Assembly: GCA_028819675.1 (NCBI GenBank)
Contig: JAPPKT010000116.1
Location: 1 to 24,789 of the forward strand
Origin: Caldilineaceae bacterium
Lineage (GTDB): Bacteria > Chloroflexota > Anaerolineae > Caldilineales > Caldilineaceae
Reading direction: 5' to 3'
DNA length: 24,789 nt
The notes under the pieces are model-generated. The model searched no databases. It was not told the DNA's origin and worked only from the letters and a program-made list of their open reading frames with translations. A program made the translations under genes and the position numbers. The stretch's first letter is position 1. Every line of letters begins with the position of its first letter. Positions 8,692-18,576 of the stretch are shown one piece after another.

Positions 8692-8700
8692 ATTATAGCA
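8692..8700 (-). promoter_or_regulatory. Extended -10 promoter element upstream of the RCK gene
   Basis: The minus strand reads TGCTATAAT, a perfect extended -10 element (TGnTATAAT). No good -35 hexamer is present at 16-18 bases, which extended -10 promoters can tolerate. Transcription would start near 8685, giving a ~150-base leader before the RCK-protein start and possibly reading on into hisD-hisC. Confidence 0.5.
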
Positions 8701-8812
8701 TAGTAGTGGGGTCTAAACCTTTTCAAACGGGGCATCTCATGATACGATTCGCCAGACTTGCAACCAGCAGTTTGGGGTTGGGCACATTGACTGATGCAAG
8801 AGGGACGCAGGT

Positions 8813-9910
8813 ATGTCTGACAGCACTTTTAAGCCAGTGAAGGTCTCACTTCATCCGCGGTTTTTCTCGGAGAAGAAGCGGTTGTTTCTTGAGAGCGGTT
8901 CTCTCAGGGCATCGCTCTTCGAGTTTGAGAGCGGGGTCGCGGCCGTCGAGCTCGAGAACGGTGTGAGCGAGATCGTCATGTTGCCCTTTCAGGGCCAGCA
9001 GATCTGGTCGGCCACATTCGGCGGCAGGAATGTGACGATGAAAACAATGTTCGACCAGCCGCGGCCAACTTCAGACTATCTTCAGACCTACGGTGGGTTT
9101 CTGCTCCACTGCGGGTTTACTGCGATGGGCGTGCCGACGGAGGAGGATGACCATCCGCTGCATGGTGAGCTGCCCAACGCCGTCTATCAGCATGCGTGGC
9201 TTGTATTGGGGGAAGATGAAGGCGGCGCATACATTGGTTTGGGTGGGCAGTACCAGCATACGGTGGCCTTCACGCAGAACTATACTGCGACGCCGCTGGT
9301 GAAGCTATACGCCGGCGCCAAAGAGGTGAACGTTTCCTTGTGCTGCCGCAACTGTAAGAAGACACCGATGGAGTATATGTACCTGGCTCATGCGAATTAC
9401 AGGTCAGTGGAAGGTGGGCGTATCGTGTACAGCGCCAAGGTCACACCGCAAACGGTACGCATGCGCCGCAGCATACCCGACCACATCAGCACGGGGCCCG
9501 ATTACCTGGACTTCCTTGACCGTCTGGAAGAGAGGCCTGAGGGACATCATGTCTTCGACGAGAGCATGACTTTCGTGCCGGAGCTGGTATTCAGTATTGA
9601 TTACGACGCCGATGACATGGGCTGGGCCCACACGCTGCAGGTGCATCCGGACGGCGGCGCGGACTATGTGCGTCATCGACCGGAGCAGCTGCCGATAGGG
9701 GTCCGATGGATATGCCGCACTCCGGACAAGGACGCCCTTGGGCTGGTTCTGCCGTCCACTGCGGAGCCGGAAGGCAGGAGCGCCGAGCTGGCCAAAGGCA
9801 ACGTGAGAGAGTTGGAAGGCGGCGGAGAGTGGCGCTGCGACTATGTTTTGGGGACGCTGGACGCTGAGGAAGTGGCGGCTGTCGAAAGAAAGATCGGGGA
9901 AATCGGTTAG
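8813..9910 (+). CDS. DUF4432 / aldose 1-epimerase-like protein
   Basis: A 365-residue protein that resembles the DUF4432 branch of the galactose mutarotase-like beta-sandwich superfamily. Evidence is the run VSEIVMLPFQGQQIWSATF, followed by the conserved block CGFTAMGVPTEEDDHPLHGE (residues 100-119), where His114 and His117 sit in the expected sugar-binding site. MEYMYLAHANYR and an acidic C-terminal half follow. Family members bind or epimerise sugars, but most are unstudied, so only a sugar-related role can be given. There is no signal peptide, so it should be cytoplasmic. GCAGG/GAGGGA stands before the ATG. It starts the plus-strand block, divergent from the RCK gene, and fits the carbohydrate-catabolic content elsewhere in the window better than its amino-acid biosynthesis neighbours. 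Confidence 0.82.
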   Translation: MSDSTFKPVKVSLHPRFFSEKKRLFLESGSLRASLFEFESGVAAVELENGVSEIVMLPFQGQQIWSATFGGRNVTMKTMFDQPRPTSDYLQTYGGFLLHCGFTAMGVPTEEDDHPLHGELPNAVYQHAWLVLGEDEGGAYIGLGGQYQHTVAFTQNYTATPLVKLYAGAKEVNVSLCCRNCKKTPMEYMYLAHANYRSVEGGRIVYSAKVTPQTVRMRRSIPDHISTGPDYLDFLDRLEERPEGHHVFDESMTFVPELVFSIDYDADDMGWAHTLQVHPDGGADYVRHRPEQLPIGVRWICRTPDKDALGLVLPSTAEPEGRSAELAKGNVRELEGGGEWRCDYVLGTLDAEEVAAVERKIGEIG

Positions 9911-9982
9911 CGGGCCGCCGATGCGTTCAAGGTTGAAAGTGTCGCAGGGCAGGTTGGTCGGAGTTCAATTAGGGCACCCAGG

Positions 9983-10786
<804 letters not shown>

Positions 10787-10956
10787 GATAACTGGCGATG
10801 GAGTCACAGAGAGTAAATTCAGATCACATTTCGGGAAAAGCGGTGGTATTTGTGTCAGAGACCATGTGGTAGTTTGCGATTCGTCAACGCTCAAGGTGAG
10901 ATAGAGAGCCCAATCCAAAATAACAGACTGAGTTTCGCGCAGTCAGCCGAAAAGAA

Positions 10957-12156
10957 ATGGAACAAAGCATAGTTGATACTCAATTCGCGGTGAGCAATAC
11001 GCAGGCCTATGAGTCGGGCGTGGTTCCACGTCGCGGGGAAACTGTAATGGTAGCCGGCGAAGGCTGCTGGATGATAGATAGCGAGGGACAGCGATACCTG
11101 GATCTGACTTCGTCTCAAGGTGTGGCCATGTTGGGTTACGGCCACCCAGTCCTGACAGGGGCAATTCAGGAGCAGGCAGGGCGCATGCACGCCTGTCCCA
11201 ACTTCTTTCATAACGATACGCGTGCGGAGTTTTTGAGCAGGCTAATCTCGGTTACACCTGAGCACCTGACGCGGGCTTTTTTGGGGAATAGCGGCGCCGA
11301 ATCGATTGACGGCGCAATCAAGTTCGCGCGTCTGGCAACGGGGCGTACGGGTATCGTGGCTGCGCGCAACAGCTTTCATGGGCGTACTTTGGGGGCGCTA
11401 TCGATCACGTGGAACCCCAGATACCGGCGCAAGTTTGAACCGCTGTTGCCAGATGTCAGCCATGTGCAGTTCAACAATATCGAACAGCTCGATGGAGCCG
11501 TAGGCGACGGGACTGCCGCGATGGTGTTGGAGGTTGTGCAGGCGGAGGGGGGTGTGCACGTAGGGAGCGCCGAATTCCTGGCCGCGGCACAGCAGCTTTG
11601 CCGGGAGAGGGGTGCGATGTTGGTGATCGACGAGGTGCAGACCGGCTTCGGACGCACCGGGCGCTGGTTCGGTTTTCAACACTTCGATTTAGAGCCGGAC
11701 ATCGTCGCGCTGGCCAAGGGCCTTGGGGGAGGATTCCCTATGGGTGCGGTCGTTTACACGGAAGAGATTCAGGAGAGTCTGTTTTCCGGGGCGCACGGGA
11801 GTACATTTGGCGGCAATCCGCTGGCGTGCGCGGCCGGAATCGCGGCACTGGGGGTATACGAGGACGGATTGATCGAACAGGCGGACAGGGCTGGCCGACG
11901 CCTCGGGGAAGCCTTGGAAGCGGCCATCGGTTCGCGCAGAGTTGTACGCGAGATACGGGGAAAGGGCCTGCTGATCGGCATTGATCTGCGCACGAAGGCC
12001 GTACCGTTTCTAAAGACGCTGATGGAGAAGCACAAGGTACTGGCGCTCCCAGCCGGATCAACGGTGCTGCGCCTGTTGCCGCCGCTGACCATCAGTAACG
12101 AGGAAATCGAAATGGCCGTGGAGGCAATTGCGGCCACCCTTCCAGATTCAGTCTGA
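10957..12156 (+). CDS. lysJ: [LysW]-aminoadipate/glutamate semialdehyde aminotransferase (LysJ/ArgD-like)
   Basis: A 399-residue class III PLP aminotransferase of the ArgD/LysJ group. Motifs: FLGNSGAESIDGAIKFAR (residues ~109-125), FHGRTLGALS (140-149), LVIDEVQTGFGRTG (Asp225, contacts PLP) and the PLP lysine Lys254 in ALAKGLGGGFPMGA, then HGSTFGGNPLACAAG. It transfers an amino group to the semialdehyde made from the LysW-bound substrate, giving LysW-bound lysine or ornithine. The LysJ reading comes from its place after a LysZ-like kinase; ArgD or another omega-aminotransferase would look similar. The Shine-Dalgarno sequence before the ATG is weak (AAAAGAA), and a GTG 33 bases further on is a less likely start. 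Confidence 0.88.
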   Translation: MEQSIVDTQFAVSNTQAYESGVVPRRGETVMVAGEGCWMIDSEGQRYLDLTSSQGVAMLGYGHPVLTGAIQEQAGRMHACPNFFHNDTRAEFLSRLISVTPEHLTRAFLGNSGAESIDGAIKFARLATGRTGIVAARNSFHGRTLGALSITWNPRYRRKFEPLLPDVSHVQFNNIEQLDGAVGDGTAAMVLEVVQAEGGVHVGSAEFLAAAQQLCRERGAMLVIDEVQTGFGRTGRWFGFQHFDLEPDIVALAKGLGGGFPMGAVVYTEEIQESLFSGAHGSTFGGNPLACAAGIAALGVYEDGLIEQADRAGRRLGEALEAAIGSRRVVREIRGKGLLIGIDLRTKAVPFLKTLMEKHKVLALPAGSTVLRLLPPLTISNEEIEMAVEAIAATLPDSV

Positions 12157-12193
12157 CAAAAGAAGTGCAGCCACAATCGCAAAGGAATGAAAT

Positions 12194-12577
12194 ATGAAGA
12201 TCTCATATAACGGCGTTTTTGTAGACGATCAGGAAAAGGCGTTGAAATTCTACACAGAAGTCCTTGGCTTTGTGAAGAAGGTGGACATTCCCGTCGGAGA
12301 ATTCAGGTGGCTAACAGTTGTATCACCCGACGATCAAGACGGCACCCAGCTGCTCCTTGAACCAAACAATAACCCGGCTGCCGAACAGTATCAGAAGGCG
12401 ATATTCGAGCAGGGAATACCGGCCACGATGTTCGACGTAGAAGACCTGCAAAAGGAGTATGAACGGCTGAAGGACCTGGGTGTTCAATTTGTCGTTGAAC
12501 CGACGGACTATGGCAGTTACTCTATTGCATCGTTTGGCGACACGTGTGGAAACGTGATTCAGATTATTCAGACCTAG
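12194..12577 (+). CDS. VOC-family (glyoxalase/bleomycin-resistance fold) protein
   Basis: A 127-residue single-domain protein with the vicinal-oxygen-chelate pattern: VFVDDQEKALKFYTEVLGF, then FRWLTVVSPDDQDGTQLLLE, and the second repeat ending in SFGDTCGNVIQI. The usual metal ligands are not evident: the first His position reads Asn in ISYNGVFV and the last Glu position reads Gln in VIQI. This is common in a large, abundant and uncharacterised VOC subgroup, so an enzymatic metal site should not be assumed. AAAGGA precedes the ATG. It sits 37 bases after the aminotransferase and could share its transcript. Confidence 0.88.
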   Translation: MKISYNGVFVDDQEKALKFYTEVLGFVKKVDIPVGEFRWLTVVSPDDQDGTQLLLEPNNNPAAEQYQKAIFEQGIPATMFDVEDLQKEYERLKDLGVQFVVEPTDYGSYSIASFGDTCGNVIQIIQT

Positions 12578-12616
12578 CGCGGAGTAAAAGGATGGACCGG
12601 GGCAATTGTGGGCCAG

Positions 12617-12644
12617 CCCCCATACAAGTCCAATAGTTTGGGGG
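12617..12644 (+). other. Inverted repeat after the VOC gene
   Basis: CCCCCA (12617-12622) and TGGGGG (12639-12644) can pair with a 16-base loop, 40 bases after the VOC stop. No T tract follows, so this is at most a weak terminator or an RNA-stability element. Confidence 0.25.
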
Positions 12645-12811
12645 ACAATGTTTGAAGGGAATCGAACTTTCTTGCACTCACATTCTGGCACATAGCATGA
12701 AGGTAGTTTTTCACATTCAAGCCTGGCGAAAGTCGCTCATTGGGCAGTTAAAGGACTACCACTACGTGGCTTGATGTTGTCGGAGGCGAAAAGACAATCG
12801 GGAGTCAGAGA

Positions 12812-13906
12812 ATGGTTGAAACAAATCAGAACGGTGCAGAGATGCAAAACGGCGCGGGAGCCAAGTCGGTCAAGGCTGAGGAACAAGAGACGCTGCACGA
12901 GGTGATCGTGATAGGCAGCGGGCCGGCAGGCTGGACAGCGGGCTTGTACGCGGCGCGGGCCAACCTGGAGCCTCTTCTGATCACCGGCGATGACTACGGC
13001 GGCCAGGTCAGCATTACGTACGAAGTTGAAAACTATCCTGGATTCCCTGAGGGATTGAGCGGTCCCGACCTGGTGGAGAAATTCAAGGCGCAGGCCGAGC
13101 GATTTGGCTGTAAAGTCTCCTACGATCATGTCACGGAAATCGTGGTCGACGAGCATCCCTTTACGGTTCGCACTGCTCAGAACAAGGAGTACAGAACCAA
13201 GTCGCTGATTCTGTGTACAGGGGCAAGACCCCGGTTCCTGCAGGTGCCTGGGGAAGAAGAGTATACAGGAAAAGGTGTCAGTTACTGTGCCACTTGCGAC
13301 GGTTTCTTTTTCCGCGGCAAGGAGTTGGTCGTGGTGGGTGGGGGCGACAGCGCGCTTGAAGAGGGACTGTTCCTGACCAAGTTTGCCACCAAGATACAGA
13401 TAATTCACCGGCGGGACGAGTTGCGCGCCAGCAAGATTTTGCAAGACCGGGCGTTTGACAACGACAAGATCAGTTTTGTGTGGAACCGGGTCGTGACATC
13501 GATCAAGGGAAACGAGAATGGCGTCGTTTCCGGCGTGACGACGCGTGATACGCAGAACGGCGCAGAGGGGGAACTAGACACTGACGGTGTCTTCGTCTAC
13601 ATCGGGCACATCCCAAATAACGACCTATATCACGGGAAGCTGGACCTGGATGAGGACGGTCATCTTATCGTCGACCCCTCCACGCGGACGAATGTTCCGG
13701 GCGTTTTTGCAGCCGGTGAGATTGCCGACAAGGTTTTCAAGCAGGTAGCGACCAGCGTCGGACAGGGCTGTGCAGCGGCGATGCAAGCGGAGAAGTTCCT
13801 GGCCTCTCTGGAAGCTGAGGGGCTGCCAGACCTCAGCGAAGACCCGCGGGCCTGGCCCACACCGGGCGTTCCCAAAGCGCAGACGGACCTGGTGGCTGCC
13901 GACTGA
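12812..13906 (+). CDS. trxB: Thioredoxin reductase (NADPH)
   Basis: A 364-residue flavoprotein reducing thioredoxin with NADPH. It shows [10 protein letters not shown] for FAD (35-40), the redox pair Cys159-Cys162 in [24 protein letters not shown] for NADPH (176-181), HRRDELRAS (199-206, the 2'-phosphate-binding pattern that favours NADPH), and [23 protein letters not shown] for FAD at the C-terminus. It is longer than the usual ~310-320 residues: ~28 polar residues precede the fold, and a Pro-rich tail with [11 protein letters not shown] follows. The Met at residue 11 is a possible internal start, but GGGAG precedes the first ATG. Thioredoxin itself is not in the window. Confidence 0.94.
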   Translation: MVETNQNGAEMQNGAGAKSVKAEEQETLHEVIVIGSGPAGWTAGLYAARANLEPLLITGDDYGGQVSITYEVENYPGFPEGLSGPDLVEKFKAQAERFGCKVSYDHVTEIVVDEHPFTVRTAQNKEYRTKSLILCTGARPRFLQVPGEEEYTGKGVSYCATCDGFFFRGKELVVVGGGDSALEEGLFLTKFATKIQIIHRRDELRASKILQDRAFDNDKISFVWNRVVTSIKGNENGVVSGVTTRDTQNGAEGELDTDGVFVYIGHIPNNDLYHGKLDLDEDGHLIVDPSTRTNVPGVFAAGEIADKVFKQVATSVGQGCAAAMQAEKFLASLEAEGLPDLSEDPRAWPTPGVPKAQTDLVAAD

Positions 13907-14010
13907 TTGTCCCCCAGGGGCCGCCAGATATTGTGCACAGGTGAGGCGGTGCTACGAGAAACTGCCGCTCTACGTAGAGGCATCGTTCCTGGCGAAGGAT
14001 CGGAACCGTA

Positions 14011-15726
14011 GTGCCGTCTCCTCCAAGTAATACACCCGACGATAGAACTACGGAGGCGCTGGCACGCAGCGCCTCTCTACTTTCCATTGGCGCGGTTGCG
14101 AGTCGCGTACTGGGTCTTGCGCGGGAGATGGTAATCGCCAGCTATTTTGGCGCGACCGGGCCCGTTAGCGCCTTTACGGCGGCAAGTACAGCGCCCAAGA
14201 TGCTGTACGACTTTCTGGTCGGAGGCATGTTGAGCGCGGCGCTCGTTCCGGTGCTCAGTGACTATGCCCGGCTGGACCGAAACCGAAAAGACAGTGCTCA
14301 AGAGGTCGACCAGCTGCTAGAGGGCGCGAAAGTTGGGCCGAATCCTGAACTGGTACGGCTGGTGGGCGCGCTGCTCAGCCTTGCGGTAGTGTCACTGGCA
14401 GGTCTGGCTCTTTTAATGGCCTTCTTTGCTCCGCAGGTAGCCGGACTGCTTGCGGGGGGTTTTGACGACTTTGATCCCGCGCTGCTTCCGCTGACTGCGC
14501 AACTGGTAAGGCTGATGGCGCCGGTCGTCTGGTTTATCTCCATGGCCGGTCTCTTGACGGGGGTCCTTTTTGCGCTCCAACGATTCAGTGTGCCCGCCCT
14601 AGCCTCAGCCGTCTACAATTTAGGAATCGTTGTTGCCGCGCCGCTTCTGGCGGGTCGCGTGGGCATTGTCAGCCTGGCGGTAGGTGTGCTAGCCGGAAGC
14701 ATGGTCCAGTTCGGATTGATGGCATGGGACCTGCGTCGGGCCGGACTGAAGTTCACGGTGAGGTGGAGTCATCCGGCGCTTGGGCGAATCGTACGGCTGT
14801 ATTTGCCGATCGCGGCCGGGTTGATCGTGGCGCAGTTCCAGGTTGGGCTAGACAGGCGGCTTGCCAGCGGTACAGGGGTACAAAGTATCGCCTGGATGAG
14901 CAAGGCGACGACGTTGCAACAGATGCCACTGGGGATGATTAGCGTTGCCATCTCCTTGGCGGCACTGCCGCGTCTGAGCCAACAGTTTGCCGCAGGTGAC
15001 GAGGGGGCTTACCGTGCGACGCTGGCTAAGGGGCTGCGCATGGTGCTCGTGATGATCGTGCCACTCCTCGTAGGGTTGGGCTTGCTGGCTGAGCCGACGG
15101 TGCGGTTACTGTTTGAGCGGGGACAGTTCACGGCGGACGACACTGCGCAGGTGGTTTCGGCTCTGCAGGTATATCTCGTGGGGGCGCTTTTTGCTTCGAT
15201 CGATTTTCCACTGATTTATGCATTCTATGCACGCAACGATACGCTGCTGCCGGCGCTGGTGGGCGTACTCAGCGTGCTGGTCTATGCGGTTTTGGCGCTG
15301 GCGCTGATTGAAGGGCTGGGCTTCCTTGGTCTGGTATGGGCGGACACAGCGAAGCAGGGCGCTCATGCTGTTGTAATGCTGGGGTTGCTGTACTGGAAGT
15401 TGGGGAATGTTGCGACGGGCTGGCGACCCTATAGTGCAGGGGAGAAGGTGGAGGGCCGGGGAAAGTGGGGAATCGGGCCGACCGTACGGTCCTTCGGGTC
15501 GGTCATCGGGGCGGCGGTTGCAATGGCGCTTGTGATGGCGTGGTTGTTATCACTGCTGAACCCTGGAGGAGAGACCTCGCTGTCGAATGACCTTTTGCGG
15601 ATCGTTGTCTGCGGTGGCGGCGGCGCCCTGGCCTACGCTGGCTTCTTGCTCTTGGTGGGTCAACCCGAGGCGAGGCAGTTGGGCCGGGCTGCTATGCGGC
15701 TAAGGGGACTTGCAAGGGTAAAGTAG
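14011..15726 (+). CDS. murJ: Lipid II flippase MurJ
   Basis: A 571-residue, very hydrophobic protein of the MVF/MurJ family, which moves the peptidoglycan precursor lipid II across the cytoplasmic membrane. The N-terminus has the conserved [20 protein letters not shown] with basic residues in the first membrane segment, and [20 protein letters not shown] for the second helix, matching the family signature. About 14 membrane segments are expected, and [14 protein letters not shown] and [15 protein letters not shown] (around residue 370) are further family landmarks. The start is GTG with AAGGA about 12 bases upstream. A ~20-residue charged stretch ([16 protein letters not shown]) after the second helix is longer than in E. 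coli MurJ. Upstream is trxB, downstream an uncharacterised membrane-anchored HExxH protein. Confidence 0.94.
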   Translation: MPSPPSNTPDDRTTEALARSASLLSIGAVASRVLGLAREMVIASYFGATGPVSAFTAASTAPKMLYDFLVGGMLSAALVPVLSDYARLDRNRKDSAQEVDQLLEGAKVGPNPELVRLVGALLSLAVVSLAGLALLMAFFAPQVAGLLAGGFDDFDPALLPLTAQLVRLMAPVVWFISMAGLLTGVLFALQRFSVPALASAVYNLGIVVAAPLLAGRVGIVSLAVGVLAGSMVQFGLMAWDLRRAGLKFTVRWSHPALGRIVRLYLPIAAGLIVAQFQVGLDRRLASGTGVQSIAWMSKATTLQQMPLGMISVAISLAALPRLSQQFAAGDEGAYRATLAKGLRMVLVMIVPLLVGLGLLAEPTVRLLFERGQFTADDTAQVVSALQVYLVGALFASIDFPLIYAFYARNDTLLPALVGVLSVLVYAVLALALIEGLGFLGLVWADTAKQGAHAVVMLGLLYWKLGNVATGWRPYSAGEKVEGRGKWGIGPTVRSFGSVIGAAVAMALVMAWLLSLLNPGGETSLSNDLLRIVVCGGGGALAYAGFLLLVGQPEARQLGRAAMRLRGLARVK

Positions 15727-15743
15727 GCCTTGACAGGTCGCCT

Positions 15744-15761
15744 CCTGGCTTTGAGGCCAGG
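15744..15761. other. Small hairpin after murJ
   Basis: CCTGGC (15744-15749) pairs with GCCAGG (15756-15761) around a 6-base loop, 18 bases after the murJ stop. On the plus strand GGGAAAAA follows, so it lacks the T tract of an intrinsic terminator. Confidence 0.3.
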
Positions 15762-15791
15762 GGGAAAAATGGTGAGGACATCGTTCTCTCA

Positions 15792-17279
15792 ATGGACGGC
15801 CTCATGGACAGAATTGAATTCATAGTGTCTTCCCTGAATCTACCGGACTCCTACAGTTTCCTCAACCTGGCCCTTCTGAGGCGTAGTTTCTGGATGGCGA
15901 TCGCGCTGTTCGCGGCCCTGCTTCTTATCGGGGGCAGCGTTCCGCGTTCAATCCCCACACGTGCCCACATAATCAAGTCAGCGGTAGCCCTACCTGATTT
16001 CAACTTTTTCGCATGGGAGTTGAATGCGCTGGGAAGGGCGGTCTTTGGGGGCGAGAGCCCGCTGAAAGACGGGCTTGATGAAGAAGCCCAGGTAGGGCTG
16101 GTGCGAGCCTATTTTGAGCGGGCGAAGCTGATCTCGGAAAAGGAGGCGGAACTAGACGGGCTGGTTTCGGAAGAGGCTTCGGCGGCATCTGGTGACGCTG
16201 AATCAGATACAGTTAAGGCATCCGATTGGGCAATGCAGTGGGCTGGTCCGGCCGGTGATGCCATAGTTGTACCGGGACGCGAGATGATGATTGATGAGGC
16301 GCGTCTGGAACTGGCCGGTTTGCGGCGCCAGCAGTCAGCTGATCGTTCGCTGGTAGAAGCAATCCTGCAGAACCAGATTCGCGAAGAGATACGTGAAGTT
16401 GACCTGGGCCTGCTGGGCTTCGTTTGGCCGCCTGTGCAGTTTGCCTTCATCGAACCCCCGCTGAAGCTGACCGTAAGCCCGCGCGACCGAATCTCTACGC
16501 TCCACTCACGCGTTCTGCAGGCCGATTATGATCCTGTTACGCTGGAGGAGAGCGAACATGACATCGAGGCCCGCACGGGCCTGAGCGCGCATATTTCACA
16601 GATTGGGGGCATGGCCGTCTTCCCGGCGATGGTTGTAGAAAGCAGTTCGCTCAGATGGGTATTAGAGACTGTTGCGCATGAGTGGGTGCACCACTATCTG
16701 TTTCTTTTCCCTCTGGGTTTGCGTTACGCCAGCAGTGACGAGGCGACAACACTCAATGAAACGGTTTCGGAGATTGTTGGCGTGGAAATCGGTGAACGGG
16801 TATGGCGGCAGCTCTATGACGTTTCGGCGCCATCTGCGGATCCTGCGGCAGGGACGAGCGACGACATTCTCTGCGCCTGCAGCACGGCCGATCTTTGGGC
16901 GCAGACATACGAGTTGGAGCAGGGTCGCTGGGAGCGATACGGGCGGCCACTTGCGTTCGACTTCCGGCGGGAGATGCGGGAGACACGGCTGCATGTGGAC
17001 AGGTTGCTGGAAGCCGGGCACGTGGAGACCGCGGAGAGGTACATGGAAGGGCGCAGGCGATATTTTGTGGCGCAGGGATACCCCTTGCGCGTGTTGAATC
17101 AGGCTTACTTTGCTTTCAACGGCAGCTATGGGACAGGCGCGGCTTCCTCCAACCCAATTGGCCCTATGTTGGAGCGGCTGCGCGAGGAGAGTGACAGTTT
17201 GGCCCATTTTTTTGGGCAGGTACGCTGGTTTACGAGTTTGGCCGACCTGGAGAAGGCACTGCAGACCAATGGAGAATAG
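15792..17279 (+). CDS. Membrane-anchored putative zinc metallopeptidase (HEWVH), uncharacterised
   Basis: A 495-residue protein I cannot place firmly in a named family. One membrane segment is clear at about residues 33-49 (MAIALFAALLLIGG). The next ~240 residues are hydrophilic with helical, acidic stretches. The core carries TVAHEWVHHYLF, a zincin HExxH motif (His296, Glu297, His300), followed 23 residues later by LNETVSEIVG, where Glu323 or Glu327 can be the third zinc ligand. The C-terminal part (ERYMEGRRRY, then NQAYFAFNGSYGTGAASSNP) and the late FFGQVRWFTSLADLEKAL recall, loosely, the predicted aminopeptidase family PF10023; that is inference. It lies 65 bases after murJ, so a role at the membrane or in the cell envelope is plausible. 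An ATG 12 bases further in is an alternative start; neither has a strong Shine-Dalgarno sequence. Confidence 0.75.
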   Translation: MDGLMDRIEFIVSSLNLPDSYSFLNLALLRRSFWMAIALFAALLLIGGSVPRSIPTRAHIIKSAVALPDFNFFAWELNALGRAVFGGESPLKDGLDEEAQVGLVRAYFERAKLISEKEAELDGLVSEEASAASGDAESDTVKASDWAMQWAGPAGDAIVVPGREMMIDEARLELAGLRRQQSADRSLVEAILQNQIREEIREVDLGLLGFVWPPVQFAFIEPPLKLTVSPRDRISTLHSRVLQADYDPVTLEESEHDIEARTGLSAHISQIGGMAVFPAMVVESSSLRWVLETVAHEWVHHYLFLFPLGLRYASSDEATTLNETVSEIVGVEIGERVWRQLYDVSAPSADPAAGTSDDILCACSTADLWAQTYELEQGRWERYGRPLAFDFRREMRETRLHVDRLLEAGHVETAERYMEGRRRYFVAQGYPLRVLNQAYFAFNGSYGTGAASSNPIGPMLERLREESDSLAHFFGQVRWFTSLADLEKALQTNGE

Positions 17280-17311
17280 CCGGGGTCAACCTGACAGAGC
17301 ACGACTTGATT

Positions 17312-17333
17312 CTGGGACTATGACGCTGGGACT
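17312..17333. repeat. Short tandem-like direct repeat
   Basis: CTGGGACT occurs at 17312-17319 and again at 17326-17333, a 14-base spacing, in the gap between the HExxH gene and the next oxidoreductase. It may be chance or a small binding-site repeat. Confidence 0.3.
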
Positions 17334-17393
17334 GAATTCGTTTTCCTTGTAGCAGGTCAAATCGGGTCACTCATCCCCGAAATGGAGCATCCA

Positions 17394-18557
17394 ATGGCAA
17401 CATACCGGACCGGAATCATTGCCTGTGGCATTATCGCCCGAGTCCATGCCAGGGCATGGCTTGGCGTTGAGGGCAGACCAACCGAGATTGGGGCAATTGC
17501 CGACTCCAATGCGGACGCCTTGAGGGAGTTCGGGGAATTCTTCGGGGTCCCCGAGGCGCACCGCTACTCCGATTACCGGCAGATGCTGGACAGTGAACGA
17601 CTCGATTTCGTCGACGTGTGCTCCTGGCACCAGCTGCACGCGGAGATGGTCATTGCGGCCGCGGCGCGCCAGCCGAAAGCGATCATCTGCCAGAAGCCGA
17701 TGGCCGTGGACCTGGGGGAGGCGGAGGCGATTTTGACGGCGTGCCAGCGGAACGGCGTCAAGTTGGTGATCGCGTATCAGCGACCTCACCACGCAACGTG
17801 GTTGAAGGCGAGAGAACTGTTGCGGGAGGGGGCAATTGGCCGCGTTGTCCAGATACAGCTGGAGGCGGGAGGAAATCTACTCAATACCAACTCGCACAAT
17901 ATCCGCCTGGCTCTCTTTCTCATGGATGAACCGCAGGTAGAGTGGGTGATGGGCGCGGTCGAACGCACGACAGAATTGCTGGAGCGCGGATTGCCGGCGG
18001 AGGATGCCTGCCTTGGCGTGGCGGCTTGTGACAATGGCGCCACGATCCTTATCATGGGAGACCTGATTCAGGGTTTGGGCCAGGGATGCCGAGTGATTGG
18101 GACGCAGGGGATCATGGAACTCAGCACGACTTATCATCCTGACGAAATGGTCCCGTCCGATGCGCCGATGCACATGCCCGAGGGGCTTTCGGCCCGCTAC
18201 AATTTCGAGATTGGTACAGTCCGCTACATGAACGGGGCAACGGACGGATGGGAAGAGGTGACCGAGACCTGGCGCGATTGCTGGTCGCAGCAGTGCCGGG
18301 AGGCGATTGACTGGGTCGAAGGGCTAGTGGAATACCCCATCAGCAGCGGTGAGCGAGGGAGGGCTGTGCAGGAGGTGATGATGGCGCTGTATGAGTCGGC
18401 GCGAAAACGGCAGCGGATCTACCTGCCGTTGAAGACGCGTGTCAATCCACTCAGGCTTATGGTCGAGACGGGGGAACTGGAAGCGGAGTGGCCAGGCGAA
18501 TACGAACGCCGCGCAACACTTGTGCGCGGCGAAGGAATGTCATGGCACGAAACGTAG
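17394..18557 (+). CDS. Divergent Gfo/Idh/MocA family protein
   Basis: A 387-residue protein from the ATG at 17394, chosen because GGAG (17384-17387) stands 6 bases before it; an ATG at 17382 would add four residues. The Rossmann start reads YRTGIIACGIIARVHARAW. The lysine motif is CQKPMA (Lys101), with Gln where most members have Glu. The C-terminal signature reads GGNLLNTNSHNIRLALFL: the His (168) is kept, but both usual Asp positions are replaced (Asn and Arg). So it is clearly a family member with an altered active site, either a different reaction or a changed substrate. A long C-terminal tail (NPLRLMVETGELEAEWPGEYERR) follows. It converges on a PhyH-family gene 19 bases away. Confidence 0.88.
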   Translation: MATYRTGIIACGIIARVHARAWLGVEGRPTEIGAIADSNADALREFGEFFGVPEAHRYSDYRQMLDSERLDFVDVCSWHQLHAEMVIAAAARQPKAIICQKPMAVDLGEAEAILTACQRNGVKLVIAYQRPHHATWLKARELLREGAIGRVVQIQLEAGGNLLNTNSHNIRLALFLMDEPQVEWVMGAVERTTELLERGLPAEDACLGVAACDNGATILIMGDLIQGLGQGCRVIGTQGIMELSTTYHPDEMVPSDAPMHMPEGLSARYNFEIGTVRYMNGATDGWEEVTETWRDCWSQQCREAIDWVEGLVEYPISSGERGRAVQEVMMALYESARKRQRIYLPLKTRVNPLRLMVETGELEAEWPGEYERRATLVRGEGMSWHET

Positions 18558-18576
18558 AGCGGCGGGAGCGGACTTT

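Noticed and set aside
10787..10956. Possible hidden LysW carrier gene between the LysZ- and LysJ-like genes
   Set aside because: No frame gives the paired CxxC motifs and acidic C-terminus expected of LysW.
12737..13444. 235-codon minus-strand ORF opposite trxB
   Set aside because: trxB is certain on the plus strand; the antisense translation has no recognisable domain.
17201..17220. GCCCA-T-tract-GGGC hairpin resembling a terminator
   Set aside because: It is inside the coding region of the HExxH protein, 60 bases before its stop, and the T tract is the loop rather than a tail.
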